Both the position numbers and the translations under genes were made by a program. 64,000 nucleotides of DNA from NCBI RefSeq assembly GCF_048820975.1, contig NZ_JBMEUF010000001.1, positions 2,046,001 through 2,110,000 of the forward strand. The letters are read 5' to 3'. Every line of letters begins with the position of its first letter. Position 1 is the first letter of the stretch. Under the pieces are notes generated by a model that saw only the letters and a list, made by a program, of their open reading frames with translations, did not search any database and had not been told where the DNA came from. The DNA is from Glaciecola sp048820975. GTDB lineage: Bacteria > Pseudomonadota > Gammaproteobacteria > Enterobacterales > Alteromonadaceae. This document shows positions 52,660-62,791 of the stretch, in pieces.

Positions 52660-55600
52660 TTAAAAGTTTTCGCGCCAATGAATAAGTTTATCTTCTCCTT
52701 TGTACACACCAAAGCTCGCTGTAGCGGTAGGTAGTTCATCAAATACACCGTCATTGTCCCAGTCATATAAAAGCCACTCAAAAGCATCATACGACACCCC
52801 TAGCTTGCCCTGATTACCTGCGCCTGGTGCTTGTAAAATAATTGCCTCTGACTTTCCAGACACAAACTGCCCAGTGCCTCCACTTACCTCTGTAAGAGAC
52901 GGTGCTAGGCTTATATTGCTTAGAATTAGATTTGAGGCATCATATTCTAGGCAGTTATCAGCGCTAGACACGAGAAAATTATCGCCATCGAAATATTCCA
53001 CTTGGAGTACCTGAGCTAAGTCTTCTGTTTCTGGGCCAAAACTGTTATTCAGTACCAAACGGCCAAAATAGACATCCAGTCCTGTAGGTGACGCCGCTGC
53101 TAAACTAGATGCTTCAATGGCGTCTGTATCAATTACTGACAACACGTCAAAATTAATATTAGCGGTAAATGGCGCTACTTTCGTATTTGCTGAGCGTGGA
53201 TAGAAAAAGTGATCGTCACTCGAAAGCTGATAATGTAATACGCCTCTTGGCAGTGAATTTGTGCTTGTTGTATTGGTTAAATCGAATTGGCTTAATATGC
53301 CTTCGCTTAAATTGGCTTCAACACTTAAGTAGCTTCCGTCAACACCGGTGGCTTGTTCATCTTGAGTAGGGTTAGCAATAAAAATAGATGACGAACTCAG
53401 CTTCATAAAATCATTTTCACTACCTTCAGCATCTTGGTAATAATTTTGTGTAACCGCCCCTTGTTTATTATAAGCCGTTATTTCCAACACGGGGTTAGTT
53501 AAATAGGATATAGCCCCTTTAGAAGCCGTTTCTTGATCTTTTTGCCCGCTGTAAGCAATAAACGACATTGCAGTGGAGCAGGTTGCTTGGAATAAGCCGT
53601 CATCGGCTATAGTTTGTTCAAAATGATGGGGAATAAAGCGCCCTATATTTACGTTGTCGGCATTAAGAACAATACCTTGGCCACCGTAGTTGGCATCTTG
53701 AATGTCTAAACTGAGTAAACCAACCTCTGAATAACTCGCATCGCTATAACTAGAAACCCCGCCTGAAAAATCAGACAGATTTACATTGGTAAACGCTGGA
53801 GTAAGGCTTGATGAGAGGCTTGAGCCATTAGCATAAACGAAACTTCCATCAACGTTTCCTTGAATATTAGGCGCGCTGCGAGTCAGCGCCACTTGCATTT
53901 GGCCGGGAGTATAATTGCCAGTGAGGGCTCCTAATGCATTAACAGCGCTAACACTAAAATTAAAGCTTTCACCAGCCTTATGAGTAACAGCTGAATCAGC
54001 AGCATTACCATTTAATTCCACACTCCCATTGTTGACGCTAGCGACTAACTGAGCAGGGCTTACCCAAAAAGCATTACTACTGCCTGAAACCTCAACACCA
54101 TTGTTACTGTAACTTGCATGCAGTTGAATGTTTCCTGCATCTAAATACATGGGGTTAGCGATAGTAGCAATGCTGTTTGCGTCAAAATTAACACTCACAC
54201 TGCTTGTGGTAGGGTGCTTAGCTATTGCGTTTCCATTAGTGGTAAAACTAAGGCCACCATTGCCGCTAGGTTCAATATTTTCCTGTGATAAATTAACACT
54301 TGTTGCTCCGCTAAATAAAGACTCACAAACGCCGTTGTTTGATCCAACAGCCTGAATTTGTAGCGTGTCAGGAAAACTTTGACCCGCAACTTGATTCGGA
54401 ATTATGGTGTTTGCATCACCTGCGTATAAAAACTTAAATGCGGCATTTGTGTAGTTTAAATCACAAGAGTTGGTGCTGCCATTATTGCAAATAAAGCCGT
54501 CGGTTGCCTCAATGGACGCATTGGCTATTGATAAGGTAAGAACCTCTTCATTGGTGCGGCTCACACTGACTACCGTGCTTCCCGTAAAAGTCTCAGTGCT
54601 TATAAGCGTGTTGTTACCCAAAAAGTCCAAGCTAATTTCATCAGGGCTTAAGGAAGAGCAGCTTTCGTCGACACATGCTCTTACAGTTATGTTTTCAGCC
54701 TCACAGGTTAAGCCACCTCCATCATGCACTATCTCATAGTGATGCGGAGCCTGCCCCACACATGAGTGAGTTTCATTCATAATAGTGTTAATTTGCGAAA
54801 CACTTAAGGCGCCATCGTAAATACGAAACTCGTCAATTAAGCCATGAAATCTATATTCGCTGTCGGAGTTCCAACCACCAATACGCGCATCACTTGAAAC
54901 GTAAGCTAAGTTGTTAAGAGGTGAGCCGGCTAACTGACTTAACGCTTGCTCTTCACCATTTATATAGATTTTGTTGCTACTTACTTGCCCATTGGTAAAT
55001 TCAAATACGAAGTGATACCAGGTATTGGCTAAGCCTGAACTGTACATACCATACAAATCACTATTACTAGTATTAAAGCCAATCCCTCCGCCAGCTATAA
55101 ATATATCGTACAGCTCAAAACCAATAGGCATTATTCCATTTGTGCCGTCCCATTTCATCCAAAATGCGATCGACGTTTTAGCGCCCGCTGTTGTATCAAG
55201 CGGTACATTGCTAAGTGCAATAGCACCATTACTTTGGCTCGCATACCCGCAAGTTCCTGGATTACCATCCACCGCTGGTGAGGCAATTTCAGGGCTGGAG
55301 TTACTAATTATATTCGCGTGATTTTCATTGCCAGTGTAGTCAATAATTTCACCAGGAGTGCCATCCCACACTTCTTCTTCAAACCTATATTCTAAGACGG
55401 GAGTTACCTCACCTTGGCAAAAACGCGTGCTTCCATCATAGTTATTACCTACATTTTGATTAGTATATACTTCCGTAATTTCAGATTCATTCAAAGCAGT
55501 ATCAAATATTAATAGTTCATCAAGCAGGCCATCCCAAGCTTGCGATGCTTGAAAACTGCCTCCCACTGAATCTTGCTCTTGGCCTATAATTAGACCGCCC

Positions 55601-56877
55601 TCGTCAATTGACACCGCGCCGCTTTGAGAATTCATCTCGCATTCAACCAATGTTCCATCTACGTAATAACATAAATTCCTTCCGCTTCGTGTCCACACTA
55701 AATGATGCCACTCACCGTCACCTATACCACCATTACTTGTTGCTGAACGAGATGATTTAATATACGGTTCAAATGTACTCGTACCGTTAAAAAACATTAA
55801 CATTTCATTATTTTCATTGGCATTTGCACCTGACAAAACAGCGCCGCTGTTTAAGTTATCAATTTTACTCCACACCGATACAGAAAAATCGCTAAGTCCG
55901 TCAGCAGCCTCTTTGGCTAAACTCAAGTAATCACTTGTGCCCGTTGCAGTAAAGTCGCCAGCTGCACATATTTTGCCATTTTCAGTGGTGGTCATATTAA
56001 TTGATACGCCATGATGTTCATATCCAGAGCTATCTGACACTTCGTTCGTAGCTCCTATCCAAACATTTTCATCAAACTGATAATTAGCGACGGGGCGAGA
56101 TTTACATGAGTAGGTTTCATTCACAAGCGTTGTCACCTGAGCACTGCTTAGCTCACCGTCAAATACTTGCACTTCGTCAATTAGTCCGTGAAACCGATAG
56201 CTACTGTTTGCTGACCACCCCCCTATACGCATTTCGCTTTTAACATAGCTTCGTCCGTTTGACGGAGTCCCCGTGCGTTGGCTAAGGTTTTTTAGGACAC
56301 CGTCAATGTATATCTTACTATTGGCCACATTTCCGTTGTTAAAAACAGCTACAACGTGGTGCCAAGAGTTGGCCAAACCATTTACAGAAATACCATATAC
56401 GTCATTATTGCTTGTGTTGAAGCCAAATCCGCCGCGATAAATAAAAAGGTTATATCTGTTCCAGCCAATGGGCATTACGTATTCAGTACCATCCCAGTAC
56501 ATCCAAAAAGCAACCGTAGTTTTAGTGCCGTTACTTGAAGTGTCTACAGGTAAATTTCGCACTTGAATTGCGCCGCCAATTTGGCTTATGTAGTCACAAG
56601 TACCGGGGCTGCCGTTAATGGCTGGTGATGAAAACTGAGAACTGGTATTGCTTAATATATTGCCAACATAGCCATTGCCGGAGCTGTCACTCACTTGATT
56701 TGAGCTCACTTCCTCAAATGTAAATTTCGCAAGGGGTTCGGGGCTAGACTGCGCATTTGAATAGCCAGCGAATAACAACTGAACACTTAAGATGCAAGTT
56801 AAAAAAAGTATGCGTTTGCAACAGCAAATTTTTTTGTAAAACTCGAAAGAGGAAACAGACGATAAGCAATTTATCAT
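52660..56877 (-). CDS. large exported LamG-domain / MshQ-like protein
   Basis: A 1405-residue surface or secreted protein. After a Cys-rich leader and signal segment (RILFLTCILSVQLLFAGYSNAQ) come three concanavalin/LamG modules, about 45-255, 262-490 and 495-705. Modules 1 and 3 are close copies (AFWMYWDGT / AFWMKWDGT; IGFNTSN; YRFHGLIDE). The remaining 700 residues (HYEIVHDGGGLTCEAENITVRAC onward, ending near GVSYDAFEWLLYDWDNDGVFDE) match the DUF6701/MshQ type of MSHA pilus loci. No MSHA assembly genes are here. Likely adhesion to polysaccharide or surfaces. Start at the first ATG, weakly supported. Confidence 0.85.
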   Translation of the reverse strand: MINCLSSVSSFEFYKKICCCKRILFLTCILSVQLLFAGYSNAQSSPEPLAKFTFEEVSSNQVSDSSGNGYVGNILSNTSSQFSSPAINGSPGTCDYISQIGGAIQVRNLPVDTSSNGTKTTVAFWMYWDGTEYVMPIGWNRYNLFIYRGGFGFNTSNNDVYGISVNGLANSWHHVVAVFNNGNVANSKIYIDGVLKNLSQRTGTPSNGRSYVKSEMRIGGWSANSSYRFHGLIDEVQVFDGELSSAQVTTLVNETYSCKSRPVANYQFDENVWIGATNEVSDSSGYEHHGVSINMTTTENGKICAAGDFTATGTSDYLSLAKEAADGLSDFSVSVWSKIDNLNSGAVLSGANANENNEMLMFFNGTSTFEPYIKSSRSATSNGGIGDGEWHHLVWTRSGRNLCYYVDGTLVECEMNSQSGAVSIDEGGLIIGQEQDSVGGSFQASQAWDGLLDELLIFDTALNESEITEVYTNQNVGNNYDGSTRFCQGEVTPVLEYRFEEEVWDGTPGEIIDYTGNENHANIISNSSPEIASPAVDGNPGTCGYASQSNGAIALSNVPLDTTAGAKTSIAFWMKWDGTNGIMPIGFELYDIFIAGGGIGFNTSNSDLYGMYSSGLANTWYHFVFEFTNGQVSSNKIYINGEEQALSQLAGSPLNNLAYVSSDARIGGWNSDSEYRFHGLIDEFRIYDGALSVSQINTIMNETHSCVGQAPHHYEIVHDGGGLTCEAENITVRACVDESCSSLSPDEISLDFLGNNTLISTETFTGSTVVSVSRTNEEVLTLSIANASIEATDGFICNNGSTNSCDLNYTNAAFKFLYAGDANTIIPNQVAGQSFPDTLQIQAVGSNNGVCESLFSGATSVNLSQENIEPSGNGGLSFTTNGNAIAKHPTTSSVSVNFDANSIATIANPMYLDAGNIQLHASYSNNGVEVSGSSNAFWVSPAQLVASVNNGSVELNGNAADSAVTHKAGESFNFSVSAVNALGALTGNYTPGQMQVALTRSAPNIQGNVDGSFVYANGSSLSSSLTPAFTNVNLSDFSGGVSSYSDASYSEVGLLSLDIQDANYGGQGIVLNADNVNIGRFIPHHFEQTIADDGLFQATCSTAMSFIAYSGQKDQETASKGAISYLTNPVLEITAYNKQGAVTQNYYQDAEGSENDFMKLSSSSIFIANPTQDEQATGVDGSYLSVEANLSEGILSQFDLTNTTSTNSLPRGVLHYQLSSDDHFFYPRSANTKVAPFTANINFDVLSVIDTDAIEASSLAAASPTGLDVYFGRLVLNNSFGPETEDLAQVLQVEYFDGDNFLVSSADNCLEYDASNLILSNISLAPSLTEVSGGTGQFVSGKSEAIILQAPGAGNQGKLGVSYDAFEWLLYDWDNDGVFDELPTATASFGVYKGEDKLIHWRENF

Positions 56878-57181
56878 TAACTATATTACCTTACTGCGAC
56901 AGAATCTTGTCATTAGCTCAATGTTCAGCCGCCAAATTGACCATATTATGGCAAGCCAAGCAAAAATTACGCCATGCACTGCAACACAAAGCTATAGAAA
57001 GAAGCTTGTCGCTATTCAAGCCACGTAATGTTGGTGAAATACTATGTTTCATTGTCGCACAAAATCAAGGCCTTACGAACGAATCACTTTTACGAAAGAA
57101 TACTTAAGTATAAATATTTATACGCATAAGAAATGGCGGTATGGAATACTCACTTTACTTTTGTGATCTTTTTTGAGATAC
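56878..57181. other. 304-bp intergenic region, nothing recognised
   Basis: A divergent spacer between the MshQ-like gene and the porin. An open plus-strand frame crosses into the MshQ-like gene, but it has biased Lys/Leu/Cys composition and no ribosome-binding site, and I do not call it. No strong dyad is visible. Confidence 0.5.
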
Positions 57182-58387
57182 ATGACATTTATTAATAAAC
57201 AATATTTTATAGCAGTAGCTATTCTATTGGCCTCATTTTCTGCGAATGCAGAAAACAACTTTGCTGACCGCTTCACTTTTAGTGGTTTTGGACAAGTTGT
57301 TGCTGGCTATTTAGATGAATCAGATGCTGACTACCAAGGTTATTCCAATAGCGTGTACTTGGGTGAACAGTCGCTTTTTGCGGTCCAAGCTGATTTTACC
57401 TTCAATTCTTCACTTAGTGTTTCCGGGCAACTATTAGCGCATTCAGCTAGTGATAGAGATTCCGGTGTGGAATGGTTGTACCTAAATTATGAGCCTAGCG
57501 CGAATTGGCGATTTAAATTAGGAAAGCTGCGCACCCCCTTCTTTCGTTATAGTGACGTAATTGATGTAGGTTTTGCCTACCCATGGATAAGCGCTCCGCA
57601 GCAAGTTTATAGTGGATTTTTATTTTCAAACTATGAAGGCGCCTCTGCAACCTATTTACGTAGTTATAAAGATTACAACTTCGAAATTGAAGCTTACTAC
57701 GGTGTGTACAGTGGTTCGTTTAGCCGGGCGGGTGAAGACACGCCATTTGATGTGGATGAAATTAAAGGTTTAATATTTAGTGTTAATCATGGCAACTTAA
57801 ATATGAGAATCTCGACCATAGAGTCTTCTGATTTTGATGCTGAAATACCTGATTTCGACGGGTTTGCTGATATTTTGGAGATAAGTGGTTTTATCGATAA
57901 TGCCAATGCCTTTCGTTTCGATGGCAAAGCTACTGCTTATCAAGCCAACATCAATTATGACACTTTAGATTACTTTGCCGCAGCTGAGGCAATAAAGATC
58001 ACTTCTGATGTGCTGGCGGTTCCCGAACTAACCGCGTATTACGCCACAGCAGGGTATAACTTCCACCCCTTCCAAGTGCATATTACGTATTCCACTTCGA
58101 AGAGTTCGTACAACGTACCTGAAAATCAGATTCCCGTAGGTATTGCGCCACAAATTGATCAGTTGTCGTATGCCTATGACCTAATCACGTCGAGTCTGCC
58201 TTTGTATAATTTAGATTCGGTTACATTTGGCGCGCGCTGGGATGTGCGCCACAATATTGCGTTAAAGGCAGAGCTTACTCTTCTTTATGGTGAAGACGGC
58301 GAAGGCTCATTCTATTCTAATATTACTGATGAGGGTTTTGATAGAAAATCAAGACTGTATCAGCTTGGAGTGGAGTGGTACTTCTGA
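57182..58387 (+). CDS. outer-membrane porin-like beta-barrel protein
   Basis: A 401-residue exported protein with signal peptide (FINKQYFIAVAILLASFSANA) and a beta-barrel pattern: FTFSGFGQVVAGYL opening, alternating aromatic strands (WLYLNYEPSANWRFKLGKLRTPFF), and the last strand YQLGVEWYF ending in Phe. It probably passes anions or small solutes through the outer membrane. The start is ATG at 57182 after TGAGA; a TTG three codons earlier is unlikely. Its stop overlaps the next start by one base. Confidence 0.84.
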   Translation: MTFINKQYFIAVAILLASFSANAENNFADRFTFSGFGQVVAGYLDESDADYQGYSNSVYLGEQSLFAVQADFTFNSSLSVSGQLLAHSASDRDSGVEWLYLNYEPSANWRFKLGKLRTPFFRYSDVIDVGFAYPWISAPQQVYSGFLFSNYEGASATYLRSYKDYNFEIEAYYGVYSGSFSRAGEDTPFDVDEIKGLIFSVNHGNLNMRISTIESSDFDAEIPDFDGFADILEISGFIDNANAFRFDGKATAYQANINYDTLDYFAAAEAIKITSDVLAVPELTAYYATAGYNFHPFQVHITYSTSKSSYNVPENQIPVGIAPQIDQLSYAYDLITSSLPLYNLDSVTFGARWDVRHNIALKAELTLLYGEDGEGSFYSNITDEGFDRKSRLYQLGVEWYF

Positions 58388-58800
58388 TGAATTTATTAAA
58401 ACACTTCATGTTCGCCGTACTAGTTTGTTTTGCATTTACTAGCAGCGCTCAAGGCCTCATTATTGTTGCGAATACTAACGATAACCTTAAGATAGAAAAG
58501 CGACAGGTAAGAGACTTGTTTATGGGGAATAACTCCCAAATAAGTTTACAACCCATCGCCCTGTCGCCTTCAAGCGAAACGCGCTTTGTGTTCAACACTA
58601 AAATTGTGGGCTTAACTGAATCTAGAATTCAATCTTACTGGACGCAAATGCGCTTTAGCGGAAGAAGACGCCCGCCTAAAGAATTTGATTCAATTGAAAA
58701 AGTGCTTGAATACCTTAAGAGCACACCGGGCTCGGTGGCTTACATTCCTAGCGGAACTGAGATCCCATCGGAATTAACGGTAATATATCAAGTAGATTAA
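58387..58800 (+). CDS. small periplasmic-binding-like protein coupled to the porin
   Basis: A 137-residue secreted protein (signal NLLKHFMFAVLVCFAFTSSAQG). The body resembles a truncated PstS-type type 2 periplasmic binding domain: VRDLFMGNN, FNTKIVGLTESRIQSYWTQMRFSGRRRPPKEFDS and TPGSVAYIPSGTEIP. It is less than half the size of a normal binding protein. The ATG overlaps the porin stop by one base, so the pair is a translationally coupled unit. Anion (phosphate-like) binding is a guess. Confidence 0.78.
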   Translation: MNLLKHFMFAVLVCFAFTSSAQGLIIVANTNDNLKIEKRQVRDLFMGNNSQISLQPIALSPSSETRFVFNTKIVGLTESRIQSYWTQMRFSGRRRPPKEFDSIEKVLEYLKSTPGSVAYIPSGTEIPSELTVIYQVD

Positions 58801-58871
58801 AACGCGTTAACCTGCAAGTACAGGGGCTAGGCACATTAACCTCGCCCCCCTGCAATGCAAGTATGGGGAAC

Positions 58872-59507
58872 TTACTTCAGAGCTTGCGCAATACTCTTAT
58901 TGCCGTTAAACAGCTCTGTTACCAAGTTGGAATCAGCTGGATTTTTAACAATATACAACAGCGCTTTGGCTACATCTGCGCGAGTAATTTTAGCATCGTC
59001 TTTGTTACTCGGGCGTTCAGTGGTGATTTGCTCGCTTGGCTCATCATCAGTCAAGGTGCCAGGGCGCACAATGGTATATTTCAAGCCTCTTTGTACTAAA
59101 TGTTCGTCAGCCATGTGCTTGGCAACTAAATACGGCTGCATTTCTTCTGGGCCAGAAGATGGCGCATCAGCACCAATTGAACTCACCATTATGAAGTGCT
59201 TAATATCATTATTTTTTGCATAATCCGCGGCGCGACAAGCAGCCCACAGGTCAATCAAGATTGTTTTATCGGCACCAGTATTTCCACCTGAGCCCGCTAC
59301 AAATACTACCTGTGTGCAATCTTCGAATGCGTGTTCAAAATCTTTTGTAAGATCTGCTTCAATTATTGATAAGTTGGCATCATCAAATTCTGATAATTTG
59401 TTCTTATCACGAACAAGGGCTGCAACTTTTTGGCCGTCGTTAAGCATATTACGCGTTAACTTTTTACCTATTTGTCCACTTGCGCCAATAATTAATGTGC
59501 GACTCAT
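58872..59507 (-). CDS. atypical short-chain dehydrogenase (NAD(P)-binding, YhfK-like)
   Basis: A 211-residue Rossmann protein of the SDR_a5/NmrA-like group. TLIIGASGQIGKKLTRNML is the dinucleotide loop; VVFVAGSGGNTGADKTILID and HFIMVSSIGADAP follow. The active-site-like Tyr-x3-Lys appears as PYLVAKHMAD, and YTIVRPGTLTDDEP is typical. Members are oxidoreductases or redox sensors of unknown substrate. AAGGAGATAC precedes the ATG. Monocistronic. Confidence 0.87.
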   Translation of the reverse strand: MSRTLIIGASGQIGKKLTRNMLNDGQKVAALVRDKNKLSEFDDANLSIIEADLTKDFEHAFEDCTQVVFVAGSGGNTGADKTILIDLWAACRAADYAKNNDIKHFIMVSSIGADAPSSGPEEMQPYLVAKHMADEHLVQRGLKYTIVRPGTLTDDEPSEQITTERPSNKDDAKITRADVAKALLYIVKNPADSNLVTELFNGNKSIAQALK

Positions 59508-59644
59508 TGTATCTCCTTAAACAAATTTATTTCAAAGTACTGTTACTTTGCCAGTTACCTTGAAGCAAATACTGTTCCTATGGGGCGTATACTCTGTAAC
59601 TCACTGTTTATAGGGCTTGTGGTTTTTTTAGACGTAATAGCTAG

Positions 59645-59671
59645 CTACCTGCATGTAAAGTTATCATGCAG
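59645..59671. terminator. hairpin downstream of the pilin gene
   Basis: ACCTGCATG (59645-59653), 9-nt loop, CATGCAGGT (59663-59671) gives a perfect 9-bp stem about 30 nt after the pilin stop. A weak T-run makes intrinsic termination only possible. Confidence 0.4.
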
Positions 59672-59701
59672 GTTTGTAAATATAACAGGGGGAGTAAAGA
59701 A

Positions 59702-60205
59702 TTAGCAGCCCGTAATAGTTAGGCTGTAAAATACAGGTTCATCAGGAAAGCTAGTGTCTACATTGTAGTAAACGTTGCACGAGTCAAATGTTGTATAGCC
59801 TTGCGGTACTATATATATAGCAGGTGTGTTAGGTAAATTATAAATACCCCAATCAGCCGTAATCGAGTCATTCGCGTTTATCATTACTTCATAAGAGCCT
59901 TGTAGCGCTTTAATTACGTTGGCCCCTGCAGGAGTAAGGTTACCTAAAGTCGTATTAACCGTTTCATTTCCTAAAGTAATGGAGCCTGCTGATGATTTTT
60001 CTTGCCCTGCCAACACTGCTTTGCTGTATACAAGTGTATTCGCTGATTTTAGGGCCGCCATTAAAGCATTCATTTGCGCTTCGCGTGCATCATCTTGAAT
60101 ATCAATGAAACGAGGCGCCGCAGTGACCGACAAAATACCTAAAATCACAATCACTATAATAAGTTCAATAAGGGTAAAACCGCCTTGTATGTTTCTCTTA
60201 ATCAA
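59702..60205 (-). CDS. type IV prepilin-like protein (MshA-like)
   Basis: A 167-residue pilin. The short leader MIKRNIQGG is cut before FTLIELIIVIVILGILSVTAAPRF, with Glu at mature position 5 and the hydrophobic spine of the pilin helix. FIDIQDDAREAQMNALMAAL is the MshA-type continuation. A C-terminal Cys pair (DSCNVYY...TITGC) suggests the usual disulfide loop. No prepilin peptidase or assembly genes are nearby, so it must use a system encoded elsewhere. It is 2.8 kb from the MshQ-like protein. Confidence 0.88.
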   Translation of the reverse strand: MIKRNIQGGFTLIELIIVIVILGILSVTAAPRFIDIQDDAREAQMNALMAALKSANTLVYSKAVLAGQEKSSAGSITLGNETVNTTLGNLTPAGANVIKALQGSYEVMINANDSITADWGIYNLPNTPAIYIVPQGYTTFDSCNVYYNVDTSFPDEPVFYSLTITGC

Positions 60206-60355
60206 CTAAACATCTTCTTTTATTAAGCGTGTAAAACGCTATTAACATGGTAATGACTAGAAGTTTATGCGCTTAACAAGGCCTTGTCATGGGGCACTAC
60301 AATACCTTTATATTCAGTTTAATACTCAAGGTGTATTAACATATTGCATTTAGCA

Positions 60356-60934
60356 CTACTTTTTACTTAATGCCTCTGCTAATTCATAGTTACCTTGGCT
60401 TAAAGCAATATCAGTTAAGCCATTTCCCGCTTTGTCTTTAGCCTTAATATTAGCGCCTGCGGCGCTGAGTTCGTTAATAGTGTTGGTGCGGTTAAATAAG
60501 GTAGCGAACATCAATGCCGTTTGCCCACTTGCGTTCACTTGATCTATATCGCAGTCAGCCTTTATTAAGGCTTTAATTGCACCAAAGTTCCCTTTAAATA
60601 TAGCGCCCATTAGCGCAGTATTACCTGTATTGTCTTCCTGGCATGGGTTAACGTGTTTATTGCTAAGCAAAAACTTAACAGCCTCAGTGTGGCCATGGTA
60701 TGCCGATAGTATAATTGCAGTGTACCCTTTTTCATCGGCTACATTAGGATTTAGCCCAGCTTCGTAATAGGTTTGTAGAGTAGCAATATCACCTTGGCGC
60801 GCTGCATCAAAGTACATAGCCTGTAACTTAGCACTATCATTTGCCAACGCCAGCAGGCTTACCTGCATTAAAATAAACAACGACAGTAATTTAAATGCCG
60901 TGTTGTTAAATGTAAAAAGCTTAAAGTTTTTCAT
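60356..60934 (-). CDS. periplasmic ankyrin-repeat protein (AnkB-like)
   Basis: A 192-residue protein with an N-terminal hydrophobic export segment (FKLLSLFILMQVSLLALAND) and about five ankyrin repeats (DIATLQTYYEAGLNPNVADEK; KGYTAIILSAYHGHTEAVKFLL; NTGNTALMGAIFKGN; SGQTALMFATLFNR; NYELAEALSKK). It lies 88 nt downstream of the exported catalase in the same orientation. In Pseudomonas the katB-ankB pair has the same layout, where the ankyrin protein supports catalase activity. Confidence 0.87.
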   Translation of the reverse strand: MKNFKLFTFNNTAFKLLSLFILMQVSLLALANDSAKLQAMYFDAARQGDIATLQTYYEAGLNPNVADEKGYTAIILSAYHGHTEAVKFLLSNKHVNPCQEDNTGNTALMGAIFKGNFGAIKALIKADCDIDQVNASGQTALMFATLFNRTNTINELSAAGANIKAKDKAGNGLTDIALSQGNYELAEALSKK

Positions 60935-61022
60935 AGCCGTATTCCTGAAACATTGGGAAAATGAAAAACATGGCTTGTAGTTACTGTTTCAAGCCATGTA
61001 AATTCAAGGTTTATAAAGTGGC

Positions 61023-62636
61023 TTATAAGTCCATGTTATAAGCAATACGAGCGTAGTCATCAGCTACTTTTTTCGCTTTGCTTTCGCGCGCTTGCTGTGC
61101 TTCCATAAGTTCCTTCGCTACTGATTTAACTTTGGCAAGCGGTGCTTTAGCAAGCTTAGCTACGCCGGTTCCATAATTAACATCAGCGTTGTACATATAG
61201 GCACTAATAATCACTCTTATCTCTTCTTCTGGCACACCGGCTAAGGTATTACCTAAGTTTTGAATCAAGTTCTTTTGCTCGGCTTTCGTGAATGAACGGA
61301 ATCTCTCACCGGCTTGAGCAAAGTTGCGCTGTTTATAAAATGGCGCTTGTTGTGTCGTACCTGCTAATGGCGTTTGAGCATATTTGTACTGGTTGTCGTC
61401 ATTCACATTTAAGCGGCGGCTTGGCTGGTAGTTAACATCACGAGATGTGCTACTAGTGCGTAATTTACCGTGCTGCTCATGGTTGTTGATTGCAGCGTTG
61501 CGCGGCGCATTAATTGGAATGCGGTAAGCATTTACACCTATTCTATAGCGCTGAGTATCAGCATATGAAAATAAACGGCCTTGTAGCATTCTGTCTTCCG
61601 AGGGCTCAATACCGGGAATTAAGTTACTTGGTGCAAATGCTGCTTGCTCAGTTTCTTCAAAGAAGTTGTTAGGTACTCGATTAAGCGTTAACTTACCAAT
61701 TTTCTTCGCTGGAATAAGTGTTTCAGGCCAAATTTTGGTGGTATCTAATGGGTTGAACTCAAAGTCATCAAGTTGTTGCGGCTCAATAACTTGCAAGTAC
61801 AAATCCCACGACGCGGTTTCACCTTTATCACCAATGCGAGTGTAAATATCAGTAGTCATAGGTTGAAAATCTTTGCCTTGCATCATTTGCGCTTCTTCAG
61901 CAGTAAAGTTTTTTACACCTTGGTTTGTTTTCCACGTTAATTTGAAGTATTTCACTTCACCTTTTGCGTTCACAAATTTATAAGCATGCACACTTGAGCC
62001 ATCCATGTTTAGGTAACTTTGCGGCGTACCTAAATCAGAGAAAAGGTGCGTAAGCATATGGGTTGACTCTGGCACATGTGAGAAAAAGTCAAACAATCGA
62101 GCGGCACTTTGCGCGTTAGTAACTGGCGATGGCTTAAGGCTATGTACCATATCTGGAAATTTTATTGCGTCGCGAATAAAGAACACCGGAAAGTTGTTAC
62201 CAACTAAATCCCAGTTCCCTTGCTCTGTATAAAATTTAACGGCAAATCCTCTAGGATCACGCAAGGTTTCTGGCGATAAATGACCATGAATTACTGATGA
62301 AAATCGAACAAATACATCTGTTTTTTTGTTTTCACCCTGAAACGGCGCCGCTACGGTTATGTCTGACAAGTCTTCATAATTTTCGTAATAACCATGAACA
62401 CCGGTTCCTCTAGCATGCACCACACGCTCAGGCACTCGCTCTCTGTCAAACGCTGCTAGCTTTTCAATTAAGTGGCTATCTTGCAATAGTACAGGTCCCC
62501 AAGGGCCTGCAGTTTGTGAATTTTGATTGTCACCAACGGGGGCGCCATTTTGGCGAGTAAGTGTGTTATCAGCGGCGCCTGCATTGGCGACACTAAATAA
62601 TGCGGTTATCGCAATAATAGTAAGTTTTAATTTCAT
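61023..62636 (-). CDS. katB: periplasmic monofunctional haem catalase
   Basis: Breaks down hydrogen peroxide. The 537-residue small-subunit catalase has a Sec signal (LKLTIIAITALFSVANAGA). The distal His is in VVHARGTGVHGYYENY, Asn in LVGNNFPVFFIRDAIKFPDM, and the proximal haem Tyr in RLFSYADTQRYRIG. The start at 62636 is favoured because GGAG is seven bases before it; the ATG two codons upstream is too close to that site. The ankyrin gene follows, so the pair is a katB-ankB-type operon. No OxyR box was recognised with confidence. Confidence 0.94.
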   Translation of the reverse strand: MKLKLTIIAITALFSVANAGAADNTLTRQNGAPVGDNQNSQTAGPWGPVLLQDSHLIEKLAAFDRERVPERVVHARGTGVHGYYENYEDLSDITVAAPFQGENKKTDVFVRFSSVIHGHLSPETLRDPRGFAVKFYTEQGNWDLVGNNFPVFFIRDAIKFPDMVHSLKPSPVTNAQSAARLFDFFSHVPESTHMLTHLFSDLGTPQSYLNMDGSSVHAYKFVNAKGEVKYFKLTWKTNQGVKNFTAEEAQMMQGKDFQPMTTDIYTRIGDKGETASWDLYLQVIEPQQLDDFEFNPLDTTKIWPETLIPAKKIGKLTLNRVPNNFFEETEQAAFAPSNLIPGIEPSEDRMLQGRLFSYADTQRYRIGVNAYRIPINAPRNAAINNHEQHGKLRTSSTSRDVNYQPSRRLNVNDDNQYKYAQTPLAGTTQQAPFYKQRNFAQAGERFRSFTKAEQKNLIQNLGNTLAGVPEEEIRVIISAYMYNADVNYGTGVAKLAKAPLAKVKSVAKELMEAQQARESKAKKVADDYARIAYNMDL

Positions 62637-62791
62637 GGTCATTCTCCATTTAGAGTTGTTGTTCTTAGCGTATTGTTTTATTTCACAACCTAAGCGCTTA
62701 CTTCAGAAATCAGACAGATAAATGTTAGTAACCGACTGCTCTTTGGTTGATAAGGAGTATGCTAAGAACTGAACTTTAAGGAAAATGATTA

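Noticed and set aside
56757..57107. 116-residue plus-strand frame across the start of the MshQ-like gene
   Set aside because: Composition is unlike a coding sequence, no ribosome-binding site, antisense to a good gene at its 5' part.
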